From positions 120,421,499 through 120,485,498 of the forward strand of contig CM063508.1 in assembly GCA_032207245.1 (NCBI GenBank): a stretch of 64,000 nucleotides of DNA, read 5' to 3'. The notes under the pieces are model-generated. The model was not told the origin of the DNA. It did no database searches and saw only the letters and a list, made by a program, of their open reading frames with translations. How positions within the stretch are numbered: position 1 is the first letter of the stretch; each line of letters begins with the position of its first letter. Shown here one piece after another: positions 11,085 to 20,584 of the stretch. The position numbers were made by a program, and so were the translations under genes. The DNA comes from Pardosa pseudoannulata (Eukaryota; Arthropoda; Arachnida; Araneae; Lycosidae).

Positions 11085-13561
11085 GCACACATAAGAGTCA
11101 GAACACTAAGATTTATTTCTACAGAAAGAACCAATATTAAGGAATAATTAGCTGAACTACAAGTGGTGACAGCCTAGTTAAAAAAATTAACATCTAAAGA
11201 TTCAAAATTTTGAGGCTTAACTATTTTAATGTTTAACTAACCGTACTCTTGTGCTACGCAACAAGTGTGTTTTTATAGGCATTTATTTGAAAGAATCTCG
11301 TTTCACCTACGTAGAAAGATTACTCATTTTCCATAATTATGTGAACATTTATATATACAATTAATACAATTTAGACGTGAATGACTGATAAATCTGCTGC
11401 CATATTTAATAGGTCCATAGTTAGCTCTACTATAGAAACCGTCAAATTGATATTATTACTGTTGAAGTTATGCATAGTTTTGTTTCGTTATATTTGTATT
11501 ACACCAAGGAAGAATTGAAATCGTCAGAAGATCCCAGATATGAGAATTACGACTTCAGACTTTTTTTCCAGTACTTAGAAGGTCTGCTTAAAAATAATTC
11601 TTAAATCATCAATTCACCAGCAGGGCCTGATTATCCCACGGGCACTTAGGGCACGAAAATTTAGTCGAGTGCTTGAAGCACATATTAAGTGGGGGAAAAT
11701 TGCAAACTTACGCTACCATCGTTAAGTTTTAATAAATTATTGTACGATGTAATTTTGTTTGTCATGAACTATATTGTTTCCTATTTACTTTAATTTTACT
11801 GTTATTTACCTGATAATTAATTCCCTCAACAAATCTGGTTCTCTTTTAATCCTATGGGTTATAGCATATTTATAAGACAGATTATTAGCAATGTACTACT
11901 ATAAACCATTAAATCATCTCATCAATTTAAATTATTTTTAATTCTATTATTTATTTTCTGCACCACAGAGTTTGTGAGTGTGACAAGGTAGAAAATAAAA
12001 AAAAAGTGGGTCATTCTAGGTCTTTAAAAGTCCTTAATTTTTAGCATGGCTAAACAGAGATAATGATTACGTAAAATGAAAATGTGGTTATTTTTGATTT
12101 TGAATATTACTTTAATGCTAATTTCTTAATACGTTTCCTAATTCAATGTTATAATTTTTATATGACTGTAAATATGATAATAACTTGTTGCTATAAATTT
12201 GCATGGGGTGGAGGGCACAAAAGTTGGATTGTGCCCTAAGCACAAAAGTATCTTAGTCGGGCCCTGTTCACCAGTTTAGAGGATATTCAGTTGAATGGTT
12301 CTAATATGGGAATTAGCTAGGCATATGGGGTTCGCCAGTGAAAATTGCCATATGTCAATTCAAGAAGCTACCTAACGAAGCTCCTCGAGTCAACAGACCA
12401 GATTATTAACGACCAAAAAGAACAACACGATCATCATCTACGATCAAACTCTTAACAGCTTCATGTTCTCCCGATTGAGTTTACCAGAGCTGTGGGAAAA
12501 TATGCCAGCAGCACGTGGCGTTCCCAAGCAGTCAGTCACACCTTTCAGGAATGACTTCGGAGACTGGACGAGAACACGTAATTCTGGTTGATAAATAGCG
12601 ATATAGCGTTTATTCCAATCTTAAAGACTATAGTCAGGACCGTAGCCAGAAATTATGTTCGGAGGGGGACCAAGGGAAAAGACATTGTTTTTTGCGAATG
12701 ATACTGTAGTAAAACTACAGGTTTTTCTATGCATATATACCCCTAATGAGTACCATAACATTTGCTTTTAAAATAACAAAAGGATTAAAAAGGATATAAT
12801 AAACAAATTTAAAGCCTAGAATGAGTAATAATGTATCTGCACGCACAATGAATTTAATAGTAAAATTAACATTTAAAACCTTTTTTACATTTATTCGTAT
12901 AAATTTCTCTCACATTTAGCTAAATACCAAAATCTAGTCTAATTTAATAATTTGAAGCTATTTTAGAAAATAGAATCTGCCTCGAAATTCTCACCTTGGA
13001 GCACCCTAGACGATATACAATATATTATGGAAAATGATCTTGAGACGAATGACGATAGGGGGTGGGGGTATGTAGAAGCCTGTGGCTTTGCAAGATATTT
13101 ATGGACAAAGCCGTCTCTTCCTGAGAACATTGTTGTTTATGCACAGCTAGGCAGATGACACATCAACACACGGAGTCAATTTTCTTTCCTCAAAACAGTC
13201 TTTTAGAATTTTGGAATTTCGGGGAGGGACCAGTCCCCTAAATCCCCTCCCTTGCCTACGGCCTTGACTATAGTGCATATAATACTCTACTACAAAATGA
13301 AAATTTTCAAGATAAAAGGGGAAAGATTTATATGTATGTGTTTTTATTTTTCAAATGGAATCTAGTATTGTACAACATAACTTTTAGTGTAATTTTTCTT
13401 TCTTTCTTTGATAACTTTTACAATATCCAGAAAAAGAACACGAAATTTACCTCTGGGGTCATTCGTGTGATAGTAGGCATATCGTAACCTGCCAGCAGGA
13501 ACAAAGGGATGTACTCTTCAAAGTGGAGACTTGTTAACCAATTAGTTAGCACTTCAACGTC
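607..13561 (-). CDS. Caskin: Caskin scaffold protein gene, SAM-SAM and proline-rich part (6 exons, 3' end outside window)
   Basis: Six exons (13451-13561, 9447-9548, 5527-5665, 4942-5091, 3552-3757, 607-1462) join with consistent AG/GT sites and phases into about 521 codons. They give two consecutive SAM domains followed by a Ser/Pro-rich tail, the diagnostic order of the Caskin family. Hallmark stretches are [29 protein letters not shown] and [19 protein letters not shown], which closely resemble vertebrate CASKIN1/2 as I remember them. From family knowledge, Caskins are cytoplasmic scaffolds of synapses and axons. They have N-terminal ankyrin repeats and an SH3 domain, and their tandem SAMs polymerise. 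No ankyrin or SH3 exon was recognised to the right, so these lie beyond the window or are absent from the isoform seen. The gene is open at its 3' side because the exon at 607 ends in a donor. Identity is near certain; the full extent is unknown. Confidence 0.93.
2162..3383. mobile_element. Decayed hAT-like DNA transposon
   Basis: The left end begins CAGTGGCATGCAGT. The right end, reverse-complemented, begins CAGTGGTGTGTGGT. Both then carry an internal GCAGGGTGTGCA motif. The flanks atatatat and atttatat agree in 7 of 8 bases, consistent with the 8-bp target duplication of hAT elements, although A/T-rich flanks are weak evidence. Two minus-strand open frames inside (2292-2498, 2939-3190) show no transposase motif I recognise, so this is probably a non-autonomous or very old copy. 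It lies in the last large Caskin intron of the window. Confidence 0.6.
3552..3757 (-). CDS. Caskin: Caskin exon: Ser/Pro-rich linker exon
   Basis: A 206-nt stretch open on the minus strand without a stop. It is preceded by a strong acceptor (T-rich tract then ttttcag, just above 3757) and followed by donor gtaag at 3547-3551. It starts with two bases (gt) and ends on a whole codon, exactly the 3n+2 length needed to bridge the phase-1 exon at 4942 and the phase-0 exon at 1462. Its 69 residues include [19 protein letters not shown] and [15 protein letters not shown]. The Ser/Pro-rich disordered character and the THRPKSS motif fit the post-SAM linker of Caskins. The opposite strand is also open by chance over much of it. 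Evidence is from splice sites, phase and composition. Confidence 0.82.
4942..5091 (-). CDS. Caskin: Caskin exon: end of SAM2 and linker
   Basis: A 150-nt exon entering in phase 1 and leaving in phase 1. It has acceptor tctttatag and donor gtaatt. The protein [19 protein letters not shown] finishes the last SAM2 helix. It is followed by a low-conservation linker rich in Pro, Ser and Asn ([21 protein letters not shown]). The one leftover base 'a' must be completed by an exon starting with two bases. The exon at 3552-3757 does this (a|gt = Ser), whereas the natural acceptor of the large exon at 1462 does not. Confidence 0.9.
5527..5665 (-). CDS. Caskin: Caskin exon: SAM domain 2
   Basis: A 139-nt exon, phase 0 in and phase 1 out, with acceptor gcatttcgcag and donor gtaagt. 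The 46 codons begin [19 protein letters not shown] and end [15 protein letters not shown] plus one base. This is the core of SAM2. The W-x-x-L-G/R-L-x-x-Y start and the [11 protein letters not shown] helix are the family signature. The split glycine codon is completed by the next exon (g|gg), giving KLGHQK, as in vertebrate Caskins. Confidence 0.93.
6014..6047. other. Perfect 14-bp hairpin
   Basis: atcttgattcttaa at 6014-6027 is followed by a 6-base loop and its exact complement at 6034-6047. It lies in a Caskin intron with no T-run that would suggest a terminator. Confidence 0.7.
6304..6990. other. G+C-richer intronic segment with 149-codon minus-strand frame of unknown origin
   Basis: Bases 6304-6753 form a 149-codon minus-strand open frame in a block clearly richer in G+C than the surrounding intron. 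I recognise no domain. Several frames are open at once over parts of it, so openness may only reflect composition. It may be a fragment of a retroelement or another inserted sequence. Confidence 0.25.
6991..8080. other. Caskin intron without recognised features
   Basis: AT-rich sequence between SAM2 and SAM1 exons. Short open frames at 6994-7197 and 7365-7547 have no recognisable protein character. No repeat boundaries were seen. Confidence 0.6.
8089..8767 (-). mobile_element. hAT transposon remnant with 8-bp TSD CTCTAAAG
   Basis: Terminal inverted repeats are CATCGGTCAGGGAAC at the left and the complement of CAGCGGTCGGGGAAC at the right. The exact direct repeat CTCTAAAG flanks them (8081-8088 and 8768-8775). 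These are the hallmarks of a hAT insertion. The 679-bp body keeps the last part of the transposase on the minus strand (see 8400-8543); the rest has been deleted. A poly-A run and a short internal duplication (cacaaatatgttgttggt) show further decay. Confidence 0.92.
8400..8543 (-). pseudogene. hAT transposase C-terminal fragment
   Basis: The minus-strand frame reads [20 protein letters not shown] and then [12 protein letters not shown]. This is the conserved hAT C-terminal dimerisation segment: T-x-LCE-x-FS followed by K-x-R-N-R-L. It lies inside the 8089-8767 element near its left end, so transposase transcription would have run leftward. The normal glutamate of the CE-x-FS motif is K/Q here. 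The rest of the transposase is absent, so it is non-functional. Confidence 0.85.
8795..9272. mobile_element. Non-autonomous hAT element with 8-bp TSD ATCTAAAT
   Basis: Termini CAGGGATGGGCCAAC and (complement of) CAGGGATGGACAAAC enclose 478 bp. The exact 8-bp direct repeat ATCTAAAT flanks them (8787-8794, 9273-9280). The subterminal blocks ccggcccgctggaag and ggcccgccaagc are typical of hAT elements with GGCCCGC-rich ends. No transposase frame remains. It inserted 27 bases from the neighbouring hAT remnant. Confidence 0.92.
9447..9548 (-). CDS. Caskin: Caskin exon: second half of SAM domain 1
   Basis: A 102-nt exon of 34 codons, phase 0 at both ends, bounded by acceptor cattag-like tttcatag and donor gtaagt. 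The protein runs from [17 protein letters not shown] through [17 protein letters not shown]. It holds the last SAM1 helix and the short linker to SAM2. The K/R-rich [10 protein letters not shown] helix is the conserved end-helix surface that takes part in SAM polymerisation in Caskins (family knowledge). It is shorter than 60 codons but unmistakable by sequence. Confidence 0.93.
10162..10520. repeat. 186-bp tandem doublet
   Basis: The segment from the short TA/CA microsatellite through cttagggttcgcgtttaagc, ctctctccctctc, (ttta)n, ggggaggtggggggg and gctgcaggacccac occurs twice at a spacing of 186 bases (cttaggg at 10187 and 10373). The copies are nearly identical, so the duplication is recent. 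Each copy begins in a TA/CA microsatellite, a likely substrate for slippage or unequal exchange. Confidence 0.88.
10577..10658. repeat. (CA)n(TA)n microsatellite
   Basis: A short acacac tract runs into about 35 TA units and ends in acac. Frames reading through it give only Tyr-Ile repeats. Confidence 0.95.
11010..11084. repeat. (TA)n microsatellite
   Basis: A long uninterrupted AT/TA tract ending in acacgcacaca. Confidence 0.95.
11621..12266. mobile_element. Non-autonomous hAT element with 8-bp TSD TTCACCAG
   Basis: The left end is CAGGGCCTGATTATCC. The right end, complemented, is CAGGGCCCGACTAAGA. Both are followed by subterminal TAGGGCAC. The exact direct repeat TTCACCAG flanks the 646-bp element (11613-11620 and 12267-12274). 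No transposase motif remains. The element at 37877-38458 has closely related termini and may be the same family. Confidence 0.93.
12635..13266. mobile_element. Non-autonomous hAT-like element with 8-bp TSD ACTATAGT
   Basis: The termini are CAGGACCGTAGCCAG and (complement) CAAGGCCGTAGGCAAG. They are flanked by ACTATAGT at 12627-12634 and 13267-13274. The target is itself palindromic. The subterminal blocks gggggaccaaggg and gggaccagtcccc suggest degenerate inverted repeats. No coding capacity was recognised in the 632 bp. Confidence 0.85.
13451..13561 (-). CDS. Caskin: Caskin exon: first half of SAM domain 1
   Basis: A 111-nt exon, phase 0 at both ends, 37 residues from DVEVLTNWL to RMTPE. 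The acceptor tattttcag lies just above 13561 and the donor gtaaat just below 13451. It carries SAM helices 1-2 and the strongly conserved [13 protein letters not shown] segment. The next exon begins with DLTAIG, which continues SAM1 exactly as in the family. Being phase 0, it can be entered by any alternative first exon that ends on a whole codon. Confidence 0.93.
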
Positions 13562-14115
13562 CTGAAAATAAATAAAAGAAATGCTCTTAAAATGTGCAAA
13601 TAACAAACACATTTTTTATATTCAAAACACAGAATGTATTACTTTACTTAAGAAAATAATTTAACTTTGCTCACAAGTGGACTAAAAAAAAACTTTAATG
13701 CAAGTGACATGAAATATTCAACATTTTCTTTGCTTTTAGTAAAACAACCGCATGTAATAAAGAAACGTTATAGTGTTTATTGACAAGAAAAAAAGAAAAT
13801 ATGTACCATTTTCAAAATATAGATCATTACTTTAAAAAAAAAAAAAAGAAGGATACTGGATTAGATTTATTTGTGTTCTTCTATAAGTGATAAAATAAAT
13901 ATTCAAACTAGGATTGGACTTTGTTAACGAAGCATTTAAAATATTTTGCAAGAGTATATTTTAGTACTTCGATTATAAGACACTTCATACAAAATACACG
14001 TAATTAGTCGGGATATGTCTAGAGCACTTTGATTTGAGTTTAGACTTCAAAAGAAATTGTTTAGACTAATTTGTAGCAAATCTGTATGATTATAATAAAA
14101 TAGATAATACACTTT

Positions 14116-14119
<4 letters not shown>

Positions 14120-14174
<55 letters not shown>
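14120..14174. repeat. (TA)n microsatellite abutting repeat A copy 1
   Basis: About 27 TA units run directly into the left end of the repeat A copy. Confidence 0.95.
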
Positions 14175-14177
<3 letters not shown>

Positions 14178-14495
14178 AGGTCTAAAAAAGGGGTAGTTGA
14201 AAATTACGTGAGTTAAAAGCGATTTTAAAAAGGGAACTCTTTTATAATATTAAAACAAATGAAAAAGACCCAGCTCACGTAAGCTTTTAGGATAATCCGG
14301 TCAGGCGTAAGCATTTGATGAATTTGCAAACAGATAAGATCAGTTGGCGCGTGGACATGTAACTGTGAACACACTCTACGCGTGTCTTCGACGAAAAAAT
14401 GAAAATGGCGCAAGTTGCTTTCAAATAGAACTATGATTTAATAAACTTATTATTATCCAGAAAGACTGTTTCCATTCGCCTTAACACTGGATCAC
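14175..14495 (+). repeat. Repeat family A, copy 1 (microsatellite-flanked)
   Basis: Starts tcaggtctaaaaaagggg and ends cgccttaacactggatca. Shared landmarks with the copies at 24438-24780 (minus) and 32024-32376 (plus) are aagcttttaggataatccgg, the gaaaatggc segment and aaagactgtttcc. Both flanks are TA microsatellites here. No terminal inverted repeats or coding frame were seen. The spurious minus-strand frame at 14225-14413 lies wholly within it. Confidence 0.8.
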
Positions 14496-16180
14496 GATAT
14501 ATATATATATATATATGTAGCAACACCGACACACTTAAATATGTATAGGCATGTATTTCATGTGATAGACAATTTTATGCACTCATTTGAAAATATTCCA
14601 ACGAAAGTCAGCAGTTACAAATTTTCTTTTGCATAATGACACCCAAGAGATAACAGTGAGGAGTCAAAATTTTACTCTCCAAGAATGTTAAGAAACTATT
14701 CTGCTATTTATTTAGAAATGCATTCAAAACTTAGGAGATTCCTAAGTGATGCGGTGTGATAAACGTCTCCAATAAAAGAGTTTAAAGCGACCAAGAAGTA
14801 TTTAGTCAAGAAGCGATAACTAGTTTAAGAATCCAGGAGATTACCGTGAAAGCGGGTATTTAGCTTTTTTTTTTTATTAGGTATGTCGGTTCTGATTTCC
14901 CTTCTCAGATCGACAAGGGTGTCACATCCCCTTCCTCTCCACTGGTTCATGGCCTAGAGACAGCAGACCGCGTGCAAGGTCAAGCCGATTCTAGCCACCA
15001 CGTATCTCGTCGAAGAGTCGCTGTCAAGGATGGCATGCAGCAGCTTTCTTGTCGAGATTTCCAAGATGCCTTCCCTCGTTACGCCTTTGGCGAGATGCCA
15101 AAGGGGTCCATTAATCCATCCACTTCTAGCCCCGTCTTTTAATCCGCTTTAAATGCCGTGAAGAGTGTGCGGCTGGCTCAGTGCCAAGGAGCTGTCCTGC
15201 TTCCCACTTGATTTGTAACGAGTACGCCACTTACAGAGAAAACAAGAAAACACGAGAGTTAATTCGCGGGGAAGGAGATCAACATAAGAGATGAGATGAC
15301 AATCGCATTTCCCCTTTAAATTATGTCATTATCCTTGCTGCCACGTCTCTCGGACAAAATATCCCGCGATCTTCTTTTTCTTTCTTTTTTTTTTCCTCAC
15401 TCTCCTTCCTGTCAATGTCAATGGAACGGAGTCGTAATCTTTAAATGCCTTTAAAATTAGAGATATTAAATAAATTAATCAAGTCGTATCTGTACGTGCT
15501 AGAAATTAACTCTCCAGTCGTCAATTATATCTGATTGATGAAGAAGCCTATCTACACTTTCATTTAACATACGTATGCGTGCAAGTGTGGAGATTACGAT
15601 GGTGTGGGTATTATTTATATATGTTTTTTCTTTTCAAGCTAATGAATAACGTAAACAAATGTCAAGCCATTCGGTAACGCTTTTAAACGTGTCGAAAAGT
15701 ACTTCAGCTGTCAACGAATAGGATAAAAATAATGGGTTTATTTTGCTAGAAAAGCTATAAATTTCTCCTTGATGCATGTGCTGTTGATATGTTCTGAAAC
15801 TTTCCAATTTGAACGTGTAGGTAGAAAAAACCCGGTTTTTTTTGGGAAGGGAATTTTGAAAATTTCCAAAACATGGGAATTTTGAAGTATTCTGTTTATT
15901 TTTATCCTAATCGAACAAGACAATTTTTACATTTCATAAATGATTTGATATTAATAGTTAACTGGCTGTTGTAATGAATAAACGTGTAAGAAAGCCAAAC
16001 AGCCAAAAAATGGAATAATTGGGATTAATTAACTATATTTGGCAAGGTATCATGTTTAGCATGAAAGTATATTTTTCCTTTAAGAAATATTCAATATTTT
16101 TATTATTACATAAATATTAGGCAATAATCTGTAGTGTCATAAATAAGTACCCATAAATAATTATTTTTCGTGGATAGCAT
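14496..16180. other. Giant-intron segment with a G+C-elevated island near 14.9-15.4 kb
   Basis: No gene recognised. Bases about 14920-15240 are clearly richer in G+C and in non-repetitive words than their surroundings (ttcccttctcagatcgac, ggcatgcagcagctttctt). No frame reads as a plausible exon with splice sites. It is a candidate conserved non-coding or regulatory element of Caskin, by inference only. Confidence 0.35.
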
Positions 16181-16198
16181 CTCTCTCTCTCTCTCTCT

Positions 16199-16289
<91 letters not shown>

Positions 16290-16290
16290 A
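16181..16290. repeat. (CT)n(TA)n(TG)n compound microsatellite
   Basis: Ten CT units, about 35 TA units and ten TG units follow each other without interruption. Confidence 0.95.
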
Positions 16291-16591
16291 GAAATTGGAC
16301 ACAAAATGCAACATTGTCATTTGATTACACCTTTAAATGATATATGCATTACAAAAAATAATAAACTGTTATTTTAAATTTAATGATTTTTTTTATATTA
16401 TAAAAGGAGGGGGGAAAGTTTAGCATAAAGCAATTTACATAATAAATAATGATTAAAAATAATGTGTATAATTATTATATTAGCAATTAAATTTGAAGCA
16501 ACCAGTTATGTGTTTGATAAGACTAACAGGGTAATTAATTGCATAAGCACTACTATAAAATCATTTAAATGCTCATTGCTATTATTTCTTG

Positions 16592-16592
<1 letters not shown>

Positions 16593-16645
<53 letters not shown>
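16593..16645. repeat. (TA)n microsatellite
   Basis: About 26 uninterrupted TA units. The Tyr-Ile frames on both strands here are artefacts of it. Confidence 0.95.
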
Positions 16646-16647
<2 letters not shown>

Positions 16648-17432
16648 TATATATATTGCCAAAAGTAAAAAACAAAATCTCTTAGAAATAAATAATATAA
16701 TAGTTCTTAAATAGCCACTGTTGAAAAAATAAATGTGAACATTGCTAAAACGATTTCTTCCCAAGTCCCCAAAATTTCGGATTTATTCCCCAAAATTTCC
16801 ACCTCTTCAAAATTTCGGATTTTTTACATCTCTACGTGTAGGTACGAAAGGGCGGCACTATTTTGGGAAATATTAGAATATTTGGTTTTCAATATTACAA
16901 AAATAAGTTTTCGAATATATGCGAAATTCACTATTACATACATTTAATGTGGCCTTAATACATATGTCTTCTAATTTTCCAATTTTTCTTTAAATGTTTT
17001 ACTAATCACGCAATTTTTATATGGTGATACTACTAGATTATTATAGGAGTAATATAACGTGAAATAAACTTTTATTTTACTTAATTATATTTCTAATTTT
17101 AATGTGAACAGCATTTGTCGTCTAGGATGAAGATTAAAACTCGAAGACTAATTCTCTCATGTAGGCCAACCCGAAAACAAAATGAATGCAGCTTATTCTG
17201 TAAATTAAATTTTGATTCATTAACTCGCATTCACAATTAAATTAAACAAATTGCAAGGCAGCTTCCGGAATTTCTCTTTTTCCGTAGAAGGGCTTCATTT
17301 AAGGCGGCAAATAGAGATTATTCCAAGAAAGAATGTAATATATCCATCTCCAGAGCCATAACTATGAAAAAATTTCGGGGGTGGGGAACAGTATTTTGTA
17401 TTTGTTGTTTAGTGTCCCAACTTACCCCCATA

Positions 17433-17636
17433 CAGTGCGGCAGGTTGGGACATTGGAAAGGTATTTTATTTCTTTTATTACTCTTTAACTAAATGAGATA
17501 TTAAGTAGGTTTAATGTTTATAAGAAGCAGATATGATGACAATATATGCATGCATACTTATTTTTTTTCAATTAGCTTTAAAAAAATTCATAAAAATGTT
17601 TAACTGAAAAGTGTCCCAAGGTGCCGCGGTCTCCCC
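17433..17636. mobile_element. Short TA-flanked MITE, Tc1/mariner-like
   Basis: The left arm CAGTGCGGCAGGTTGGGACA and the right arm (complement) ggggagaccgcggcacctt are inverted over GCGGCA-xx-TTGGGACA. TA dinucleotides flank at 17431 and 17637, as expected for Tc1/mariner-type target duplication. Immediately to the left, agtgtcccaacttaccccca (17411-17430) resembles another right terminus, so an older copy may abut it. No coding frame in about 200 bp. Confidence 0.5.
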
Positions 17637-18529
17637 TATATTTTTTTATTATTAATAATTCGCAGCAATCGATAAAGGCTGTTTGAATTTCCATGACAAC
17701 GTTGCCAAATTCTAAACTGTAAACTATAAGCTCACGATATATTATAGTAAATACCATTTATAAAGAGACGTAGATTACGCTATCGAGAAAAATAATCCTT
17801 TTAACATATTGGCAACTCTGAAAATTGCGTAATGTTTAAGCAGTTTAAAAGGAAAAAAATGGATAATGCAAACACATGTAGTCTTCAGGCCGGGTAATTC
17901 TTCAGAAAATGTTTCTTTTCTGTCAAACACAGTCGAGCACTTACTCAAGACAGGCTGTCATGAATGAAAAATTCCCACAAACGGTGAGAGCAGAGAAAAT
18001 ATTTTAACATATACCAGTAAAGTATAACTTTTTATAGTTTAAAGCAGTGAAAAATAAAATCCCATGTAGTACGCACTATAAAAATACAGGGTTGGTTTAA
18101 AATATTTTTAATTTAAATCAAATATTTCGATTCAAATCGAATTTTTTAAATGTTTTTATTTATTTATTTATTTTTAAAAATTAAGCATTTTAAAGGAATT
18201 TTTTAAAGTTAAGATTAAATCTATTAACCTTAATTAAGTTTTATCCCATTTATTTTATTAATTGTCTTCATTACTTATATAATATCACAAACTATGTACT
18301 AAACGAATGAACTTGATTTTGTTTTAGCTCTCCTCGGCAAAATAGAATATAGATGTAAAAAAACTAAAAGCAGTAATTGCACAATATATGAAAGTTAATG
18401 ATCTAAAACGAAAATACAGGTAGTAAACCAAGTTATAAACTGAATGATAAACAAATTGACCCAAATAAGCCCGTAAAAACCCAGAAAAGAATATATATGT
18501 AATTAAGGGGTTCCCTTATGTCAACTGTT

Positions 18530-18592
18530 GGATTCGACCCCATAAACTCCGGTGGCGAAAATCAGCATACTACCTATTTGAATATGACTTCT
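18530..18592 (-). repeat. SINE-1 fragment (tRNA-like head)
   Basis: ggattcgaccccataaactc and the following cggtggcgaaaatcagca match the B-box and anticodon-arm part of SINE-1 in inverse orientation, with several substitutions. No tail or target duplication is visible. It is the oldest-looking copy. Confidence 0.55.
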
Positions 18593-18730
18593 TCCTCCTT
18601 AAAAATAATAGTTTTACTGTTATATCCACGTTTTATTGTTATATAGAAACATATTCAGCGAGCTGCGTTCTACCTAAATACAGTTTTAAAAAATACAACC
18701 TTAAAAAGTGAATATATATTATATATATGT

Positions 18731-19158
18731 AAGGAAAATTCTCAAAGGTTTTCAAAACCTAGGTCAAGGGTTAAAAATTTCCGCTTCCTTTTGCATTCCC
18801 CTTTTTAGCCTCTAACCTAAATTGACCACTGGGGCTAAAGTTTAGGTCCACAGAGAAGAGGTCTGACCAATTATAACTCTACATTGCCCTAGCTTACAAT
18901 TTAGGAAATTTCTTAACAAAAAGGAGATGGCACGCTGTCGGAGGCAGATTTTTTCCCACAGATTTTGACTGAGATGTTGACCCAGGTGTTAAGGGTCTTC
19001 TATATATAACTTCATGCTAGCTGACCCCTCAGTTTGTTCTGTCCCTATGATGAAGTGGGAACTCGTCCTCCAACGTTATCTTAATAAAGGTCTTTAGCTA
19101 AAACGGTGTCATTTTTATGGGCCATGACTGCAACCACCCATCGTGAAGTCCGTCTTAC
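18731..19158 (+). repeat. Repeat family B, copy 1
   Basis: Matches the reverse complement of 23709-24310. Shared landmarks are attgaccactggggc, gacccaggtgttaa, gatgaagtgggaac and aaggtctttagctaaaacgg. It ends directly at a TATATACA microsatellite. No coding frame or inverted termini were found. Homology is clear; class is unknown. Confidence 0.82.
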
Positions 19159-19286
19159 TATATATATACATATATATACATATATATACATATACATATA
19201 CATATATATACATATACATATATATACATATATATATACATATACATATATATACATATATATATACACATCTATCTATCTATATG

Positions 19287-19317
<31 letters not shown>

Positions 19318-19355
19318 GTATGTATATATATGTATATATATATATATATATATAT
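19159..19355. repeat. (TATATACA)n / (TA)n microsatellite
   Basis: About 200 bases of imperfect TATACA and TATGTA units, beginning at the end of repeat B copy 1. It includes four TCTA units (atctatctatctat). Confidence 0.92.
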
Positions 19356-20584
19356 TTACGTTTTCAGTTACACCCCATAAATAAAAAAATATCAAGTATA
19401 TATTTTTAAGCAAGGAAACAATTTAAAATGAATGCGTAAGTCGTAAATTTCTCTCACTGTACCACTTTAATTTTATAAGCTTTATTGATACATCATAAAA
19501 AGTTAAGAGTTCTTTTTACGTTCAACAAGGGAAACATCTCATCTCGGTTAGCGGTTAGCTGAAGAATGTTGAAAGGTTAAGTTTGTATCTAAAATTGAAT
19601 GAAAAACTGTATAAATATATTTTACTTTGTTGGAAAGATAAAATTGCTTTACATTTGAATTTAATTTCATACCTTTCAAGGGAAGATTTAACCTTTAACT
19701 GAGAAGTTTTCTTTTCGACTTATTTTCAAAGCTTTGCTATACCTTTATTTACGGTTTAATCTGCATATAATTTTTATATAGCATTCCATTATTTTTTATA
19801 ATCATATGTATTCACTAAAGCGATGTACAGAGAACATGAAATTTATTTATTACATAAAATTTTACTGCTGTCTTTTATTAAATAAGTATTTAATACTGAG
19901 TTATTGTATGTTAACTTGCAGAATAAAAATCGAAGGCACAATTAAAATGTCTATTTTCTTATAATACGATATAATAGGGAATAATCTACACCAACATATA
20001 TTTTAACCTATTTATTCTCTTAATATAATCCCTATTATTTCCCTTAAAAAAACAGCTAAAAAGAAGATAGAATTTTTATAAAATTTTGGAAAGAGTCTTC
20101 CTTTTCGGAGGATTGAATGGAAATTCTCCAAACAACCTAACAAATTTTCAAATATCTGCTATTATTTATAATTTTTTCATTTGTATCGAAATTTTAGGAT
20201 TTTAAGGGCCTCACACATAAATTTACTTTTTCGGTAGGTAGATCCAAATTAAAAAAAATATATATGTACGTAGTATAATGAACATTGTATTAAACTTACT
20301 GCTTAAATGGAAGATTATTTGAATTCTTCAAATTCTAGCTTCATTTTGGTATCTTTAACGTGTAAACGATTTCGCATATTGCGGCTTAACATTGGCCTGG
20401 GTTTTACTTTTAATTTTGTATTTTAAAAAGCGTCAAGGGAATTAAATGTAATTATAACATGAAAAAGGGTACTTTTTCGTTAACCCAGTACAAGGATAAA
20501 TCGCCAAATATTGCCAAATATAACAATTTTATGCATCACAGTTTATTTGAAATATATTATCAAATGTACTCTTTATTGCACTCG
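19356..20584. other. Giant-intron segment without recognised features
   Basis: AT-rich, no plausible exon, no repeat boundary seen. Confidence 0.5.

Noticed and set aside
18980..19130. Hammerhead ribozyme in repeat B (tatgatgaag ... ctgaaac)
   Set aside because: The CTGATGA core is imperfect and the strands that should form stem II do not pair.
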